From NCBI GenBank assembly GCA_951802425.1, contig OX637795.1, forward strand, positions 2,336,501-2,400,500: a stretch of DNA of 64,000 nt, written 5' to 3'. Below, piece after piece: positions 1 through 11,341 of this stretch. Position 1 is the first letter of the stretch. Each line of letters opens with the position of its first letter. The notes under the pieces are model-generated. The model ran no database searches and was not told the origin of the DNA. It was given only the letters and a program-made list of their open reading frames with translations. Made by a program: the position numbers and the translations under genes. This DNA is from Clavaria fumosa. Taxonomy: Eukaryota > Basidiomycota > Agaricomycetes > Agaricales > Clavariaceae.

Positions 1-270
1 CCGCCACCCTGCTGCCCTGACGCCCCACTCCGCTGCCTCGCAGCCCCGCCTGCCCCACCCTGCCCACCCGCTGCCCCACACCGCCTGCCCGCAGCCCCGC
101 CCTGCCCTCCTGCTGCCCTGCCTGCCCGCCCGCTGCCCCGCCTCTACACCCGCTGCCCCACCTGCCCGCTACCCCGCCTGCCCACCCGCTGCCTCGCCTG
201 CCCACCCACTGCCTCGCAGCCCTGCCCACCCGCAGCCCCGCCTGCGCCTGCCCGCTGCTCTTCCTGTGCT
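1..270. repeat. GC-rich imperfect tandem repeat (CCGCCTGCCC-like)
   Basis: Irregular tandem copies of short units such as CCGCCTGCCC and CCCGCTGCC fill the first 270 bases with almost no A or T. Unit length varies between about 10 and 20 bases, so this is a degenerate minisatellite, probably continuing to the left of the window. No coding signal is visible. Confidence 0.7.
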
Positions 271-273
271 GCC

Positions 274-952
274 ATGTCCACCTTATGGTTTGTGGCAGAC
301 AAGGGCAGCATTCTCTGTGTGGCAACTGCAGTGCCATACAGGGAATGCTGCTCTTGTCTGCCTTCAGGTGTCTGTATGAGCTTGATACCTGCAGAGGTAT
401 GTGGGTTTTATTACTATTCACACTTTTTACTGGTATGGTGCTCGTTGATGTTGCTTTTCAGAATATTATGTGAAGAGGGTGGCCATATGGGCCTTTTGGT
501 TTGGTGGCTGCTTATATGCAGGCTGGCCCCAACCAACCCTCATTCATACCTGCACCTGGGGTGGCCAAATGGGCCAAGGATGTGAGTGTGGTCTATTATG
601 CAGACAACCTCCCCCAACCCCATCTTTGTAAGTTTTTTTGTGCTATCTGCTGCTCATACTTTGGGGTTGCTGTATGGGTTCTGGGATGGACTGCTGACTG
701 CCATGTGGTTAGTGTCCTCCCACCCTAGTTTCTTACAGATCATCTTCTTGTTTTCTTATCTACTTGAGACTGGGGACTCTTGCTTTGGTGAAGTGGGGCT
801 TGCCTAGATTGCAGTGCCCCCTTTGCAATGAAGCACATATTATCATATGAATGGCTTGTCAGAGGTGGATTTGGCCACCCATCCTCTGATGTAAATGCCA
901 GACATGTTTTTCTTTAGATTTGTTGTAATTAATTTGTACTTGTAGATTAGCT
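274..952. other. Unassigned DNA, no supported gene
   Basis: Short open frames of 60-103 codons exist here but overlap one another in different frames and show no recognisable domain. A partial direct repeat (GGTGGCCATATGGGCC near 480 and GGTGGCCAAATGGGCC near 560) is the only structure noted. Confidence 0.4.
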
Positions 953-1369
953 TTGACAAATGGATATGGTATAAGAGATCCCTCGAAGAAACAGCCTACC
1001 GTTGTGTTGTCCACTGTGGAAGCTGAGTACATGGCATTGGCGAATGCGACTAAAGAAGCCATCTGGCTGCACTCTCTACTTTCTGACTTAGGATTCCCCC
1101 AGCCCACCGCTACTGTCATCCACGCCGACAATCAAGGCTGTATCGCGCTCACAAAGAACCCCATGGCCCATTTGTGAGCGAAACACATCGATATTCGTCA
1201 TCACTTCCTTTGCGAATGGATTGCCAACAATGAGATTTCATTCAAATATTGTCCAACCACAAGAATGATTGCGGATATCCTTACAAAACCGCTCCCCTGA
1301 GATCTGTTCAAGCAGTTTCGTACTGTGATTGGGGTCATTGAAGAGCAATGGCTCGACAAGTGGGAGTGA
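953..1369 (+). pseudogene. Ty1/copia RNase H C-terminal fragment
   Basis: The frame encodes the C-terminal RNase H end of a copia polyprotein: the motif VEAEYMA followed by IHADNQGCIAL, then KHIDIRHHF and ADILTKPLP. RNase H removes the RNA strand from the RNA/DNA hybrid during reverse transcription. Two in-frame TGA codons (1175-1177 and 1298-1300) interrupt it. Both fall where the related copy at 14425-14950 or the family has Arg or a basic residue, consistent with CGA to TGA decay. Everything upstream (integrase, reverse transcriptase) is missing, so this is a 5'-truncated relic. It ends in a TGA at 1367, just like the copy at 14948. Homology is clear and non-functionality is near certain. 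Confidence 0.9.
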
Positions 1370-1665
1370 CGAAGTGAGTACGCTTCGCCGTCGCACCGCT
1401 ACCCATTCGCTTCGCCTCGGCTCGCTACATAGGACAGCAGCACACGATGCGCCACATCATTGTGCCACCATTCCTCCTTCATTTCTTATGAACAATGACC
1501 TGTAGTTTACCTGTAGTAGTACTTATACAGTTGATTCGTCCCTGTAGGAGTTCACATGTTCTCTCTCTTACCGCGTGAACTCCAGGTTAGTTATTCTGTC
1601 TACTTTACAACTTATCTTACACTAATATCATGCGTTCTCTCTCTTACCGCGTGAACTCCAGCTTC
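1370..1665 (+). repeat. Copia 3' region / LTR remnant
   Basis: The stretch directly after the copia frame resembles, in position and partly in sequence, the tail after the copia at 14950 (a GTTCAC/GTGAAC-bearing block). A 25-base segment containing TTCTCTCTCTTACCGCGTGA occurs twice (near 1559 and 1634), suggesting a local duplication or LTR end. No target-site duplication was found. Confidence 0.45.
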
Positions 1666-2135
1666 ACTATTGGTGTACCTGTGCTGTTGTAAGATTGGTG
1701 GAACACATTGCGTGGCATTCTCAATTCATTTGTTACCGGATGACATCGGACCCGAGCCTCGCGTAGGTATATTTGTCTGCAAGTGGAAGATGATGCAGTA
1801 TAAAACCACCAGGGTCAACTCGTGCATGCGTGCATACGCCTACTTTATGATAATCAATATTGCAGTGTACAGTTGTGCCCGTTTTCATCATTCTCCGATA
1901 TGCCCATCCGCCGAGTTATTACTTAGGCGTTTCAACTCTGAAAGGGCCACGCAACATCCTGTAAGAACGCCGTTCCGAATCTGAGAGGGCCTCGAGCTTC
2001 AAAGTTCGCTACGGTATCAGTGTCAAATGCGCAATAACGCGCATTCTCGCTCACTTCCTAAGGCAAATCATCAACGGCACAACATGGTGCGTGTCAGCCA
2101 AGACATAGGATCATCCCGATCTTGTTACTGTAAAG
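1666..2135. other. Intergenic, 3' flank of the HNH-family gene
   Basis: One 104-codon open frame is present without recognisable features. I see no repeats or RNA genes. It is probably the downstream flank of the minus-strand gene that ends at 2136. Confidence 0.35.
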
Positions 2136-3520
2136 TCAGACTGAACCCTGAAGCACACCTTGCCTCCACCCCTCCATACACTGAGTAGTCTCCTCCACTT
2201 TCTTACGACGGCGTTCTACTGCAGCCCGTGTATTTCCCCAGCAAAACAGCATCACATCATCTTCATCCCACAACACCTGGCCCTCCGATTCCACCATTCC
2301 CCCAGTTCTAGCTCCAGCAGTAGCGTTCCCCGCACCAGTACCCCGGGCTTTGTCACGTTTCGCAATGGCAATGCGCCTGTCATGCGTAGTTCTTGATGCT
2401 TGTACTGGTGCTGGTACAGGCACGGATGGACGAGGGGGGTTGGCGCGGTTCTTGAGGAGTTCCGTGCCATGACCCCACCACTTGACAGCTGCGGCACCGT
2501 AATTGTAATGAAGTAATAGATCCGACGGTTTCGGCTTCCTGGAGCGTCTCTTGAAAGCGGCATCAACGTTGTTTGGAATCATAGGAAGCAAACGGGGGTG
2601 CGGGTTTGGCAGCCACTGCAGCGTATAACGTTCGCGAGCTGGGTATCTGACATTTGGGGGCATGTTGGGCCAGTCATGGCGTGGGGGAACATCAGTCATG
2701 TCGAGGATATGATTTGGGGTCTGAGTATCGGTTGCAAAGCAGGAACATGAGATAAGGAAATATGAGTGGGCGAATATGACAAACCTTGAGGATGACAACT
2801 CTGCGAGGATCAAATTCTGTATGAATTGCATCCCAGGCAAAAACTCCGTTGCGAATGTCGCTGATGTCTCCGAGTGTTGTTACATCCTCACTGTATTTTG
2901 GCCGATTGTTTATAATGAGCTGAAGCCACTGAAGGTCACCAGAGAAAAAAGGGAGACGATTAGATAATATACCAGTACTAAATTGTAGAACGTACTTCAG
3001 AGCCCCTGCTATATGATATGCATCCCGGACCCAGACTCCGATCCAATTCCTGTCCACACACAACACAAATCGCGCTGCAGCAGCTTTTGGCGGAAATCTT
3101 CCCGAGTCCTGATGGTTTCCGAAGCAACGTTTGTTTTTTCCTTGATGACTTCGAGGTCAATTGCATGGGCGAGATCTTCTTCATTAGACAGATAAGTGTT
3201 CTGTGCGCATGCAAAGCAATGACGACATGGTCAAAGAGAAACGTACCTGCAGGTCCAACGAAATAGTATATCTCGTGTTCTTCCAGATTTCCATCAGTGT
3301 CAATCTCATCCCCATTGCGTTTGCGGGCCAACACGCCTTCAACCCCGAGGATACACCAACCCAGAAAGAGGAGATACTTGAGAGGTCTCAAACACAAAGA
3401 TATGATGGTCTGTAAAGGGATATCCAGATAGAGTGAAGAGTTTGCGTTGTCCAGAAGGATAAGGCGAACATGGCCGTCTTCGAGAACGGGGGTAGCAGTA
3501 GACTCGGCAGGTAACGACAT
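2136..3520 (-). pseudogene. HNH-endonuclease-family protein gene, four exons, frameshifted
   Basis: The start MSLPAEST lies at 3518-3520. Exons read 3520-3247, 3178-2996, 2928-2785 and 2720-2136, with GT-AG introns of 68, 67 and 64 nt. The protein opens with a short hydrophobic stretch (YLLFLGWCILGVEGV), then a segment around RQKLLQRDLCCVWTG and a DAYHI motif that corresponds to the HNH-like core, followed by LQLIINNRPKY and RNGVFAWDAIH. The basic C-terminus contains KRRSRKPKPSDLLLHYNYG. From memory this is a multicopy family in Agaricomycetes annotated as HNH-nuclease domain proteins; its function is not established. Summed exon length is 1,186 nt, one base off a multiple of three. The break sits right at the DAYHI motif, where reading switches frame before a normal exon end (SRGSE). 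Splice sites are otherwise intact. It is probably a recent pseudogene; a sequencing error is the alternative. Confidence 0.8.
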
Positions 3521-3787
3521 GATTACAAGGCTGGCCTCCGTACGAGGACTAATCCCGGTTGATGCAGAACACAGTAGACGTTGCGAAGACTTGAACGTCG
3601 TGTTCACACAAGTCACGGGATACAGCCAGCGCAGCGTTCCCACGCCACCTCTTCACCACTTCACCTCACTGCTTCGCCCAAAATTTTGTATCACATGCCT
3701 GTTCTGTGGTCGAACCAAACTTGGATCACAGCGGCGCAGCTGCGAGTTCACGCGGGAGAACGAGAAAGCATGTTGTATTAGTTATAA
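3521..3787. other. 5' flank of the HNH-family gene
   Basis: This 267-bp stretch lies between the minus-strand start at 3520 and the left end of the transposon at 3788. It must hold the promoter if the gene is expressed. No clear TATA element is visible. Confidence 0.35.
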
Positions 3788-3868
3788 TGGGGTTGGGCAA
3801 TCCCGGTAACGGGTCACATAGGTCACACTCCGTGACGCATCATCACAGGTCTCAAGCCACTGACCCAG
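3788..3868 (+). repeat. Left terminal module of the DNA transposon
   Basis: This 81-bp module runs from TGGGGTTGGGCAATCCC to CTGACCCAG and includes CCGTGACGC. It mirrors the right module at 7825-7905. Confidence 0.75.
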
Positions 3869-4042
3869 TGGTTTATCTCCTTCAAATCTAACTATAAGGA
3901 ATGGTGTCCAGTGAATAAAATGTTCATAATTCATGTCTAGATTTTCCTTAATAGATTTCTTTTTTTTTGATTATACCTGTGCAATGTTATGTCACTATCT
4001 TTCTGAATTCCCAGCCAAATCTGGCTCCAAACTTTGTTATTT

Positions 4043-4299
4043 TATAGACTCCTTCAGCTCACATTTTCACACTTAACATTGGCTAAATGAAATGCTTCAT
4101 TAATAAATTTAAAATATTTGTTCAGGACAGATCCTTTTTTTTCCTCCTCATTACTGAGATACAATAGAGACAGCATTATATCTCCATAATGGGAGTAGAT
4201 AAAATAAATCTGTTCTGAACAAATATTCTGAATTTATTATTGAAGCATTTTGTTCAACCAAAGCTAAGCTTCAAAATGTGATCTGGCTGAGCCTATAGA
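4043..4299. repeat. AT-rich imperfect palindrome inside the transposon
   Basis: The arms at 4043-4133 and 4207-4299 are imperfect reverse complements around a ~73-base loop; for example TTGTTCAGGACAGAT pairs with ATCTGTTCTGAACAA. A related inverted pair sits in the element at 49387-50358. Confidence 0.7.
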
Positions 4300-4678
4300 C
4301 ATTTAAGTTTTGTGCAGCCATATGTGTTAGCACAGCCACATTTTTTCGGACATGAGGCTGCCTCATGATGCAAAACAAAATTTTCGGGCCTCATTGCACC
4401 ACCAATACATCCTCTGTGATTCTGGCTTCAATTGCCCTCCTCAAGCCCTCTTTCTGCTGCCTATTTGGCTTTGTAAGTGACTCAAAACATAAACTTATCT
4501 ATGATTATGTTATGTGGCACTAATACTAGTACTTCTGATCTTACAGACAACTTCCTGCCATTGCAACAGCAGTTTCTTGATATTTTCTGTATCTCATCAG
4601 CCTCTGTAAGTGATTTTGAGTGTGATTGACACAGAAATCTAAGTAACTGACCCTGTTCTCTCTGGTGCAGTGACTTAC

Positions 4679-7600
4679 ATGCCTCCAAAGTCTGCCAGGA
4701 GTGCTGCACAGAGGCAGCAGCTGTCAGGAGCCAGGGAAAAGGCCTCTAGCTCACTGCTAGGTTTGGAAGAGCTGCAGATACTCCTTGAGGCTGCTGAAAA
4801 GAGAGCCTTGGTGGCTGAGGCTGAAGTTGTGGAATTAAAGGCTGCACTGGAGAGTGAGAGAGAGGCTAGTGGGGAATTCAGAGAGAAACTGGAGAAGGAG
4901 GCTGCTAAATCTGCAGGTTTAGCTCACCAGCTTGCCCTAGAGAAAGAGTGCTCAGCAAAGTGGTACTGTGCATTTCATGTTGAGTGGCGTGCACATCAGA
5001 GGGGGCAGGCTAGGAAACAGGTTTTGGAGAATCAGATAACACTTCTGCAATCATCTGGTCATAGACAGACAGATGAATTGAAGGGCCTCAAGAGCAGTGC
5101 ATCAAAAGCAATTGATGCACTGCTGAGGGTGGAAAAGAAGAATTCCGGCTTGCAAAGTGAGCTATCAAAATGCATGGAGAGATGCAGAAATGAGATGAAA
5201 AGAGTACAGATCAAACTGAAATTGGTTGGACAAAAGTTGAAGGAAACCAGGATGATGGCCACTCAGCTGAAGAAACGCTGTGCCCAAGCTGCTGCAGTCA
5301 AAGAGAGGGCAGTGAAAAGGGCAAGGGAGAAGGTTATCAAAGAAAGAAGTGTTCATATGCTTCTCAAGAAAGGGGTTTATACAGAACAGACAAGGAACTT
5401 GATCAGACTTTTGGTTCAGACTGGATGTTCTAGGGAGTATGTTGGAGATGTCATCCAAGCAATATTCAAAACTGCTGGAATATCTGTGGTTGGACATGTC
5501 AGTAGATGCACAGTGTCTCGAGCTGTGGTTGAGGGCTACTATGCTGCACAGATTCAGTTGGGATATGAGATGCTGAATGCTGAGGGGATGACATTCAGTG
5601 CAGATGGCACAACTCATAGGGCCATCAACTACACTTCACGGCATGTCAACCTCAAAGCAGAATCATATGAATCAGGTTGCCAGAGCAAAGGGACAGAGCA
5701 TACCACTCGTCTGATGGGTGTCTATCCTGCTTTGGATGGAAGTAGTGCAGAATCTGTTAAGGCTTGGAAAAATCTGCTGGGAAATATTGCAGATATGTAC
5801 AACCAAAGCCCTCTTGGAAAACGTGCAGGGCACTTGCTCTGGGCAGTAGATATTTTCATCAAGTTGAATGGGATGCACACTGATCATTGTGCCAAGGAAA
5901 AGAAGGATGTGAAACTTCTAGAGAAGGAGAAAATGTTGGCCACATACCAGTGTCTTGGAGAGGACCAGATTGCAGAAAGATCAAGTCAGGAACTTCTGCC
6001 CCACTTCTTTGAAGCACAGAAAAGAATGATAAATCTTGCTGGAGGCAAAAAGAAGTGGGATACTCTTTCTGAGGAAGAGAAGGCTGAAAGGCATGCTGCC
6101 TCTATGGAGCAATTGACCAAGGACTTGGGGAAAGACCACTATGACCAATTGTCAGATGATGAGAAAAGAATCCTGAAGCTGTTTATCTGGGCTGGGTGTG
6201 GCTGCCACAAAGATCTCAACACAGTGCGTGGAGGGAATGCAGCTATGATGGCTTGGTGGGAGAAGAATGGTGTTGAACCTCCTGTATTGTTGGCAAACAG
6301 AGACAATGCAGCAATCTTGAAAGACAAATCTCAAGCTGATGGTGTGGCAACACCTGCACAGGAATGAGCATTTCAGATGACAACTCGTGGTGGGGTGAAA
6401 GCAGCACAGATTGCAGGAGAAATTTTCAACAATAAAAATGACAAAAAGGGGCATCATGATTCATTCCGGTGGTGGTGGATGTCTAATGTGAAGCAAGCAT
6501 TTACATTTCCTGGCACTTCCAACAATCGCTTTCAGTCCCATTGTGAAGCTGCAGCTGTCCTCATACAGCACAAGCCTCAATTTGTCAAGTTCCTGGAGTA
6601 TGTCAAGGAGAAAAAGCAGGCCATGAGATTCAGTCATATGGAAGAGAATCTGTGGAAAGCACTCCATTGCACTGCAACACTGACTGAGCTTGCAGTTCTG
6701 GCATTGTATGCACAAGCTGTGTCACATCCATACATGAGAAGTGTTCACATGTCTGGGGCTGTGAAGGTCAATTGGACTTGGGCCCATTACACCAAAAGGT
6801 TTACAGACACATACAAAGGGTCATAGGAGACCCAAGCTTTCTTGTTGGGGACTCTATCACATGGGAAACTGGTGCAATGGATGGACAGATGTGGCAGACA
6901 CCAGCAGCAGTTGCAGCAGTGCAAAATATTGCACCTTCTCTGCCTCATCTGAGAGAAGTGTTGGTTGCATTTTTTGAAGGAGCAGCTGTGACATGGAAAT
7001 GCTTCACTTCTGAATTTGCACCTGGTGGTCTGATTGATGAGGCCACCATGGAGGAAAAGGAATTAGCCTGGATGCCACCCACAAATGATGCAAATGAAGG
7101 TGCTCTTGGCTCATTTCGAGTACTTATGTGACACCAACCACACCTCACATCATTGCAATACAATGCTCAGGCAATGTATGCTCACAATGATACCCAAGCC
7201 TTCATGGAGAAGATGTTCCAGCCTGAAGATTACAAGCATATTCATCAGCTTGCACATAAAGATGAGGCAAAGGGGGTGGAACAAGCAGGGAGGGAGGCAA
7301 TTATCAGGCATGCCAAAGCCAAGATTGATGAGCGTGAGGCTGCAAGGGATGCAAAAAAGAAGAAGGCAGCCAAAGTAGCTGGACGTGTGGCTGCAGTGAA
7401 GCTGATATTTGACAAGGAGCAAGTCAAGAAGCTCAAAGGAGACAAGCTCAAAGACCATCTTCTGGCATTTCAAAGGGCTGGAGCTCCAAACCTGCAGAAT
7501 CTGTCCCTTAGGACAGCTGTGGTAAAGATTAGGGAAGGACTTGTGCAATCAATTGATCTCTATAATACTGGGCAATGGAAGCCAAACACAAGTGTGGGCC

Positions 7601-7686
7601 CTCAAACAATTCCAATGGAGTCAGAATCTGGGGAAGAATTTGACCTGGATGAAGGAATGGAAGACTGGGAGGACATGGATGAATAG
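4679..7686 (+). pseudogene. Coiled-coil RNase-H-like transposase of the DNA transposon
   Basis: The start ATG (MPPKSAR) is at 4679. The first ~220 residues are a Glu/Lys/Leu-rich coiled coil. Next come a region around NLIRLLVQTG that resembles a DNA-binding segment, SADGTTHRAINYTSRHVN (residues ~300-320), HTDHCAKEKKD, and near the C-terminus NDANEGALGSFR; the tail is acidic (SGEEFDLDEGMEDW). The spaced D, D and E in these blocks suggest an RNase H-fold transposase; this is inference. I recall similar proteins as abundant unnamed Agaricomycete families. The gene is broken by TGA at 6365-6367 and 7129-7131 (read-through stays in frame) and by a frame shift near 6768. Intact length would be about 1,000 residues. 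It lies centrally between the element ends, so it is probably the transposase. Confidence 0.7.
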
Positions 7687-7824
7687 TGCAGAGTTTTCCC
7701 ATTATTGTGCCAATATTTTTACTTCAAACAAGCAGTGTAGAGTCTCTTGAGTATCTGCAGTGTATCTAGTTTCTATATAACCAAGAAAACAGTGTTGTTG
7801 CCATGTCTGAGGCCTGTAATTGAG

Positions 7825-7905
7825 CTGGGTCAGCCATTGTCACGCTTTCTGTCACAGGCCGTTACGTCACGCTGCCGCGTCGTGTAGCGGAGTTGCCCAA
7901 CCCCA
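7825..7905 (-). repeat. Right terminal module of the DNA transposon
   Basis: Read inward on the minus strand it starts TGGGGTTGGGCAACTCC, contains AGCGTGACG and ends CTGACCCAG. It has the same length and block order as the left end. Confidence 0.75.
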
Positions 7906-9608
7906 GGCCAATCCGCTATGCCCCTGCATTTTTTTGGGGAGTGGTGGATGCTTCCTTCTGAAATCAGCAGTCCTAGGAATGTGACTTCGGATTGTTTGAT
8001 TTTGCATTTCGATTCTCGGACACACAAGTCATTCTGCTGGAGTACCTTGAGTACTTCATGCATTAGATGTCGGTGTTCTTCCAGGGTCTCTGTTGCGATC
8101 AAAATGTCGTCGATATAAACAAACACACTTCCAGTTTGTAGCAGCCTGCGGAAGATAAAGTTCATTCGCCGTTGGAAGACCGAAGGGGCATTCATAAGGC
8201 CAAATTGCATGACATTTGGGAGTACTGTGCCGAATGCTGTAATGATGGCGGCAAATTTTCGTGCCCATTTGGCCATGGCGACATTCCAGTATCCCCATTC
8301 TATGTTGTATGCTGAGAACCACTTGGCCTTCTTCAATCTCCCTATTGTTTCATCAATTCTTGGCAAGGGATAGATGTCTTTTACGCAATAGGAATTGAGG
8401 CATTTATAGTCGATAATGGGCCGGAGTTTATCGCCTTCATCCTTGAAGAAGATAGGGCTGACATAGTCAGACTCTCCCCATTCCAGTCGACCATTGGCTA
8501 TATTTTCGTCTAGCCAGACTTTTAAGGCTTCTTCCTCCCTGTGAGTAAGCGGATAGACTTTTGAATGTAGGAATCCTGGGTCGTTTTTGAATTTGATTTC
8601 ATAGTCTATCCCTGGCAAAGATTTGGGTAACTTCTGGGACGCCTTTCCCACGAACACTTGTGGGTATAGAGCTTTCCAGTCCGGCGTCATTGTAGTCAGC
8701 GCAGCAAGCCTGTTCCCAGAGCCGTAGCCATAATCGACAATATGGCATTCCTTTTTTCTGCATTTGTTGAAGCAAATACTCTTCTCAAACCATCGAATTT
8801 TGGGGTTATGGTACCGCAGCCAGTCGTGTCCTAGCATTGCTGCGTGTCCGCTAATTTTCCCCAGTAAGAATTGTTTGACTTCGACATGGCCTCCAATGTT
8901 GAGGCGCAAGGTTACAGAGTGCCTGAAAGTTCCGCAAGCATTCGTGGTTCCATCGATGTTCTTAAAGATTACAGGGGCTTCCAGTTTCATGAGGTTCATC
9001 TTCTTGTTTAAGGCCCACTCAAGGTCCATCACGGACAAGGTACAGCCTGAATCAACGAGGAGGTTGATGCCATGCGTCTCTTTCGTATCCAAGGTGGTGA
9101 CAAATCCGCGTACGTCTAGTTGCCGCTCTCCTCCTCGTCTGAAAGTAGTTCAGGGGTCGGACTCCCAGTCTACGTGATCTCTGTATCCTGGGAGGTTCTT
9201 GGGGGTGAGGTCTTTGAGGGTGTGCTTAACTCTCTCAACCTCTGTCGGTAACGCAGGCAATGGTTTATTCAGGGCAGGTTTTGCATGTCGACGGGCAGGA
9301 ATAGTGTACAAGGATCCTACATTAGCACTCATGTGGATCCCTCAGAAAAATCCTGTTGTCCCTCGTTTGTCGTGGCAGGTGTGGAGGGGCCGGGGCCCGG
9401 AGTCTGGGGGCGTCTCGCGATTTGCAGCTCACCTTGTAGCTGCGCGATTCTGTTCTCCATTTCTTCGAAATCGTTTTGCACAGCACTCGTGCTTGCATAC
9501 GAAGGGTTGAATGTTGAGAAAGGAGCTGAGTGCGAGACGGGGTAGGCAGGAACAGGATATGGGGAGAGTACCGGCAGCGTATAGTATTCGGGGGGGAACG
9601 CATTTCGA
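7906..9608 (-). pseudogene. Gypsy pol: protease and reverse transcriptase, truncated
   Basis: The aspartic protease active site LVDSGCT is followed by AMLGHDWL. The reverse transcriptase shows YPLPRIDE, VMQFGLMNAPSVFQ and the catalytic FVYIDDIL. The frame is interrupted by TGA at 9342-9344 and 9150-9152, both plausible Arg (CGA) sites, and the gag-pol junction is shifted relative to gag near 9605. Pol polymerises the element cDNA after protease release from the polyprotein. After SPKKCRGIADWP the homology ends at the transposon boundary (7905), so RNase H and integrase are lost. It is certainly inactive. Confidence 0.88.
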
Positions 9609-10620
9609 GTGCGCTGCTGGTTCTGGCTTGTTGGCGGGGGACAGGGCGTCGTTGCGGCGGTTCAGGGCACAGTCAGGCGGGGTGGCCAGCCTGTCCACAA
9701 TTGTAGCAGATCAGGGGGTGGCGGGGGCCTGTGCCTCGACTTGTGTCCATGGGTGCGCCTTGCCTGGTCCCCGGTGGAGTGGGTCTATTCCATTGGGCAG
9801 CGGGTGCCGTCTGCTGTTGTCGTTGTGGCTGGGGTTGCCACTGCCTTGGTTGCGGTTGCTGTTGCTGTGGCTGTCGCTGGACAGGCGCTGGGCCCCATTG
9901 GCCGGGTCCTTCCCACACGACTTGCGGTTGCCATTGTGGGGAGCGCCAAAAACGATTTTGCGTCGGTGGCCGCTGCGCTGTTTGGTTCCAAGCGGGGCGC
10001 GGGCGCGTCTGTTCTCGTAAGCTTCTCTGTACAGCCGTGTGTAAGATGTGCTGTCTGTCCAGTCGCACGGCAAGTGCTCGAAAATCCGCATAATTCTGCG
10101 GCTGGATTGCACAGGAGAGCGCCTTTTCCACCAGCTTAGGGTGGAGCGCACTCAATAGCAAGGCATTTATCACATTCCAGTGCGTATCCTCTTCGTAGCC
10201 AGCCTGGCTCATGAGGGTTTCAAAACGCTGGAAGAACTGCGCTGCATCCATATCCACTTGCTTAAAGGCGTTCAGCTTGTGAACTGCCAGGGTTCGGTCT
10301 TCGATAGGGGAGAAGGCCTCTTTCATCCTTATTTCAAAAGCTTCCCATACAACATCCTCGATGTCTTTGGCCAGTAGCATATTGGCCATTTGGTTCGCCC
10401 ATTCAGCGGCGTAGTCCTCTGTCATATGGCTCAGCGTGAAGAGCACTTTGTGCAGGTCTGTAGGGTATTTTGCCACATTGGCAAGGAATTCCAGTCGTAT
10501 ACTTCGTAGGAACGTTTGGAAGTGTTCCCTCTTGCCAGTAAAGCTGACAATTTTTAATGAAAGGCCCATTGCGGCTGGGGCTGCGGCTTCAGGTTCGGGT
10601 CCAGGTGCGGTGTCGGCCAT
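9609..10620 (-). pseudogene. Gypsy gag nucleocapsid protein
   Basis: The ATG is at 10618-10620. The N-terminal two thirds is a retrotransposon gag domain (FTGKREHFQTFLRSIRLEF, YAAEWANQM, VHKLNAFKQ, FFQRFETLM). A Gln/Pro-rich linker and the zinc knuckle CYNCGQAGHPA follow. The knuckle is cut by a TGA at 9673-9675, where an Arg is expected before the last cysteine (LCPEP), so this is another likely CGA to TGA change. Gag forms the particle that packages the RNA. The gag ATG follows the ORF1 stop (10626-10628) by five bases, so the two were probably expressed from one transcript. Confidence 0.85.
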
Positions 10621-10625
10621 GCTAT

Positions 10626-11341
10626 TTAGTCAAGCTCTTCAAGGTAAATTCGTGGTGGGCTCTGGAATATATCCACTTGTAGGTGGTCTTGAAATCTGAA
10701 TAGGGTGAGGTCTGTTTGCACCTCGGTAGAGCGGTAAGAGGGCGGTTGGTTGTCAGTCTGCGTTCCGATGGACAAGTGGGTGGGGTCTACGAGTTCTTCG
10801 AGAGCGCTTTCGTATTCGCTTTCTTCTTCAAGGAGGTCTTCTTCTTCGGCTAGGAACTCCTGGGTTTCTTGCAAGTACGCTTCTTCTGCTGCAGCTTCAG
10901 TCAGTGCAGCTAATAACTGGTTTCGGAAGGTTCGCCACTCTGGCAGGTGTGCGATTGACAGTGGGTTGTTCGTGCTTGGATCTCTCGGTAAGCAAAGTCT
11001 TCTGGTAGCAAAGTGGTATCTCGGCGCCAATTGTGCAGCCTCAGATAGTCTTAAGTATAGGAATCCTTCGTAGGTCCTGGATTGTGGTGTGTTCGGCGGT
11101 GTCAGTTGTTCAAAGTCTGTATTGGTGTCCAGTCCAAGGAGGGCCCTCCTCCTAATCGATCGTTCGTACAATGTCCAAAAACACGCCAGTTTTCTTCTCG
11201 AGATACACGAGTCTTGCTTCGACTCGGGCGAGGGTGGGTGCCTAGGTCCATGAGGAGGTAGGCGGGGGAGAGGTTGTTACTTGTCAACAACTGTCGTTCG
11301 GACTCTCGGGTGTTTGAGGGGCTCGGGTCAGAGTTGGCCAA
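10626..11341 (-). pseudogene. Gypsy ORF1 upstream of gag, frameshifted
   Basis: An acidic ORF precedes gag: MANSDPSPSNTRESE from 11341, then after a frame change near 11165 the segment RRRALLGLDTNTDFEQ and TPRSRTYEG-like sequence down to a Glu-rich stretch (FLAEEEDLLEEESEYESALE) and the stop at 10626. No domain is recognised. The gypsy at 45.8-47.4 kb also has an ORF of this size and place, so it appears to be a regular component of this gypsy lineage. Its role is unknown. Confidence 0.55.

Larger units (their letters stand above)
3788..7905 (+). mobile_element. Complete DNA transposon with similar inverted ends, unnamed family
   Basis: Both ends begin TGGGGTTGGGCAA (left at 3788; right, read inward on the minus strand, from 7905). 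Each end repeats the same order of blocks: TGGGG..GGGCAA at the tip, a CGTGACG block further in, and CTGACCCAG exactly 73-81 bases from the tip on both sides (3860-3868 and 7825-7833). Inside are an AT-rich palindrome (4043-4299) and one long gene for a coiled-coil protein with RNase-H-like transposase character. The right tip abuts gypsy pol and the left tip abuts unrelated DNA, so no target duplication is visible here. The 972-bp element at 49387 shares the ends and part of the interior. Confidence 0.75.

Noticed and set aside
3447..3891. Plus-strand ORFs overlapping the HNH gene start
   Set aside because: They are antisense to a gene supported by three consistent introns and carry no domain.
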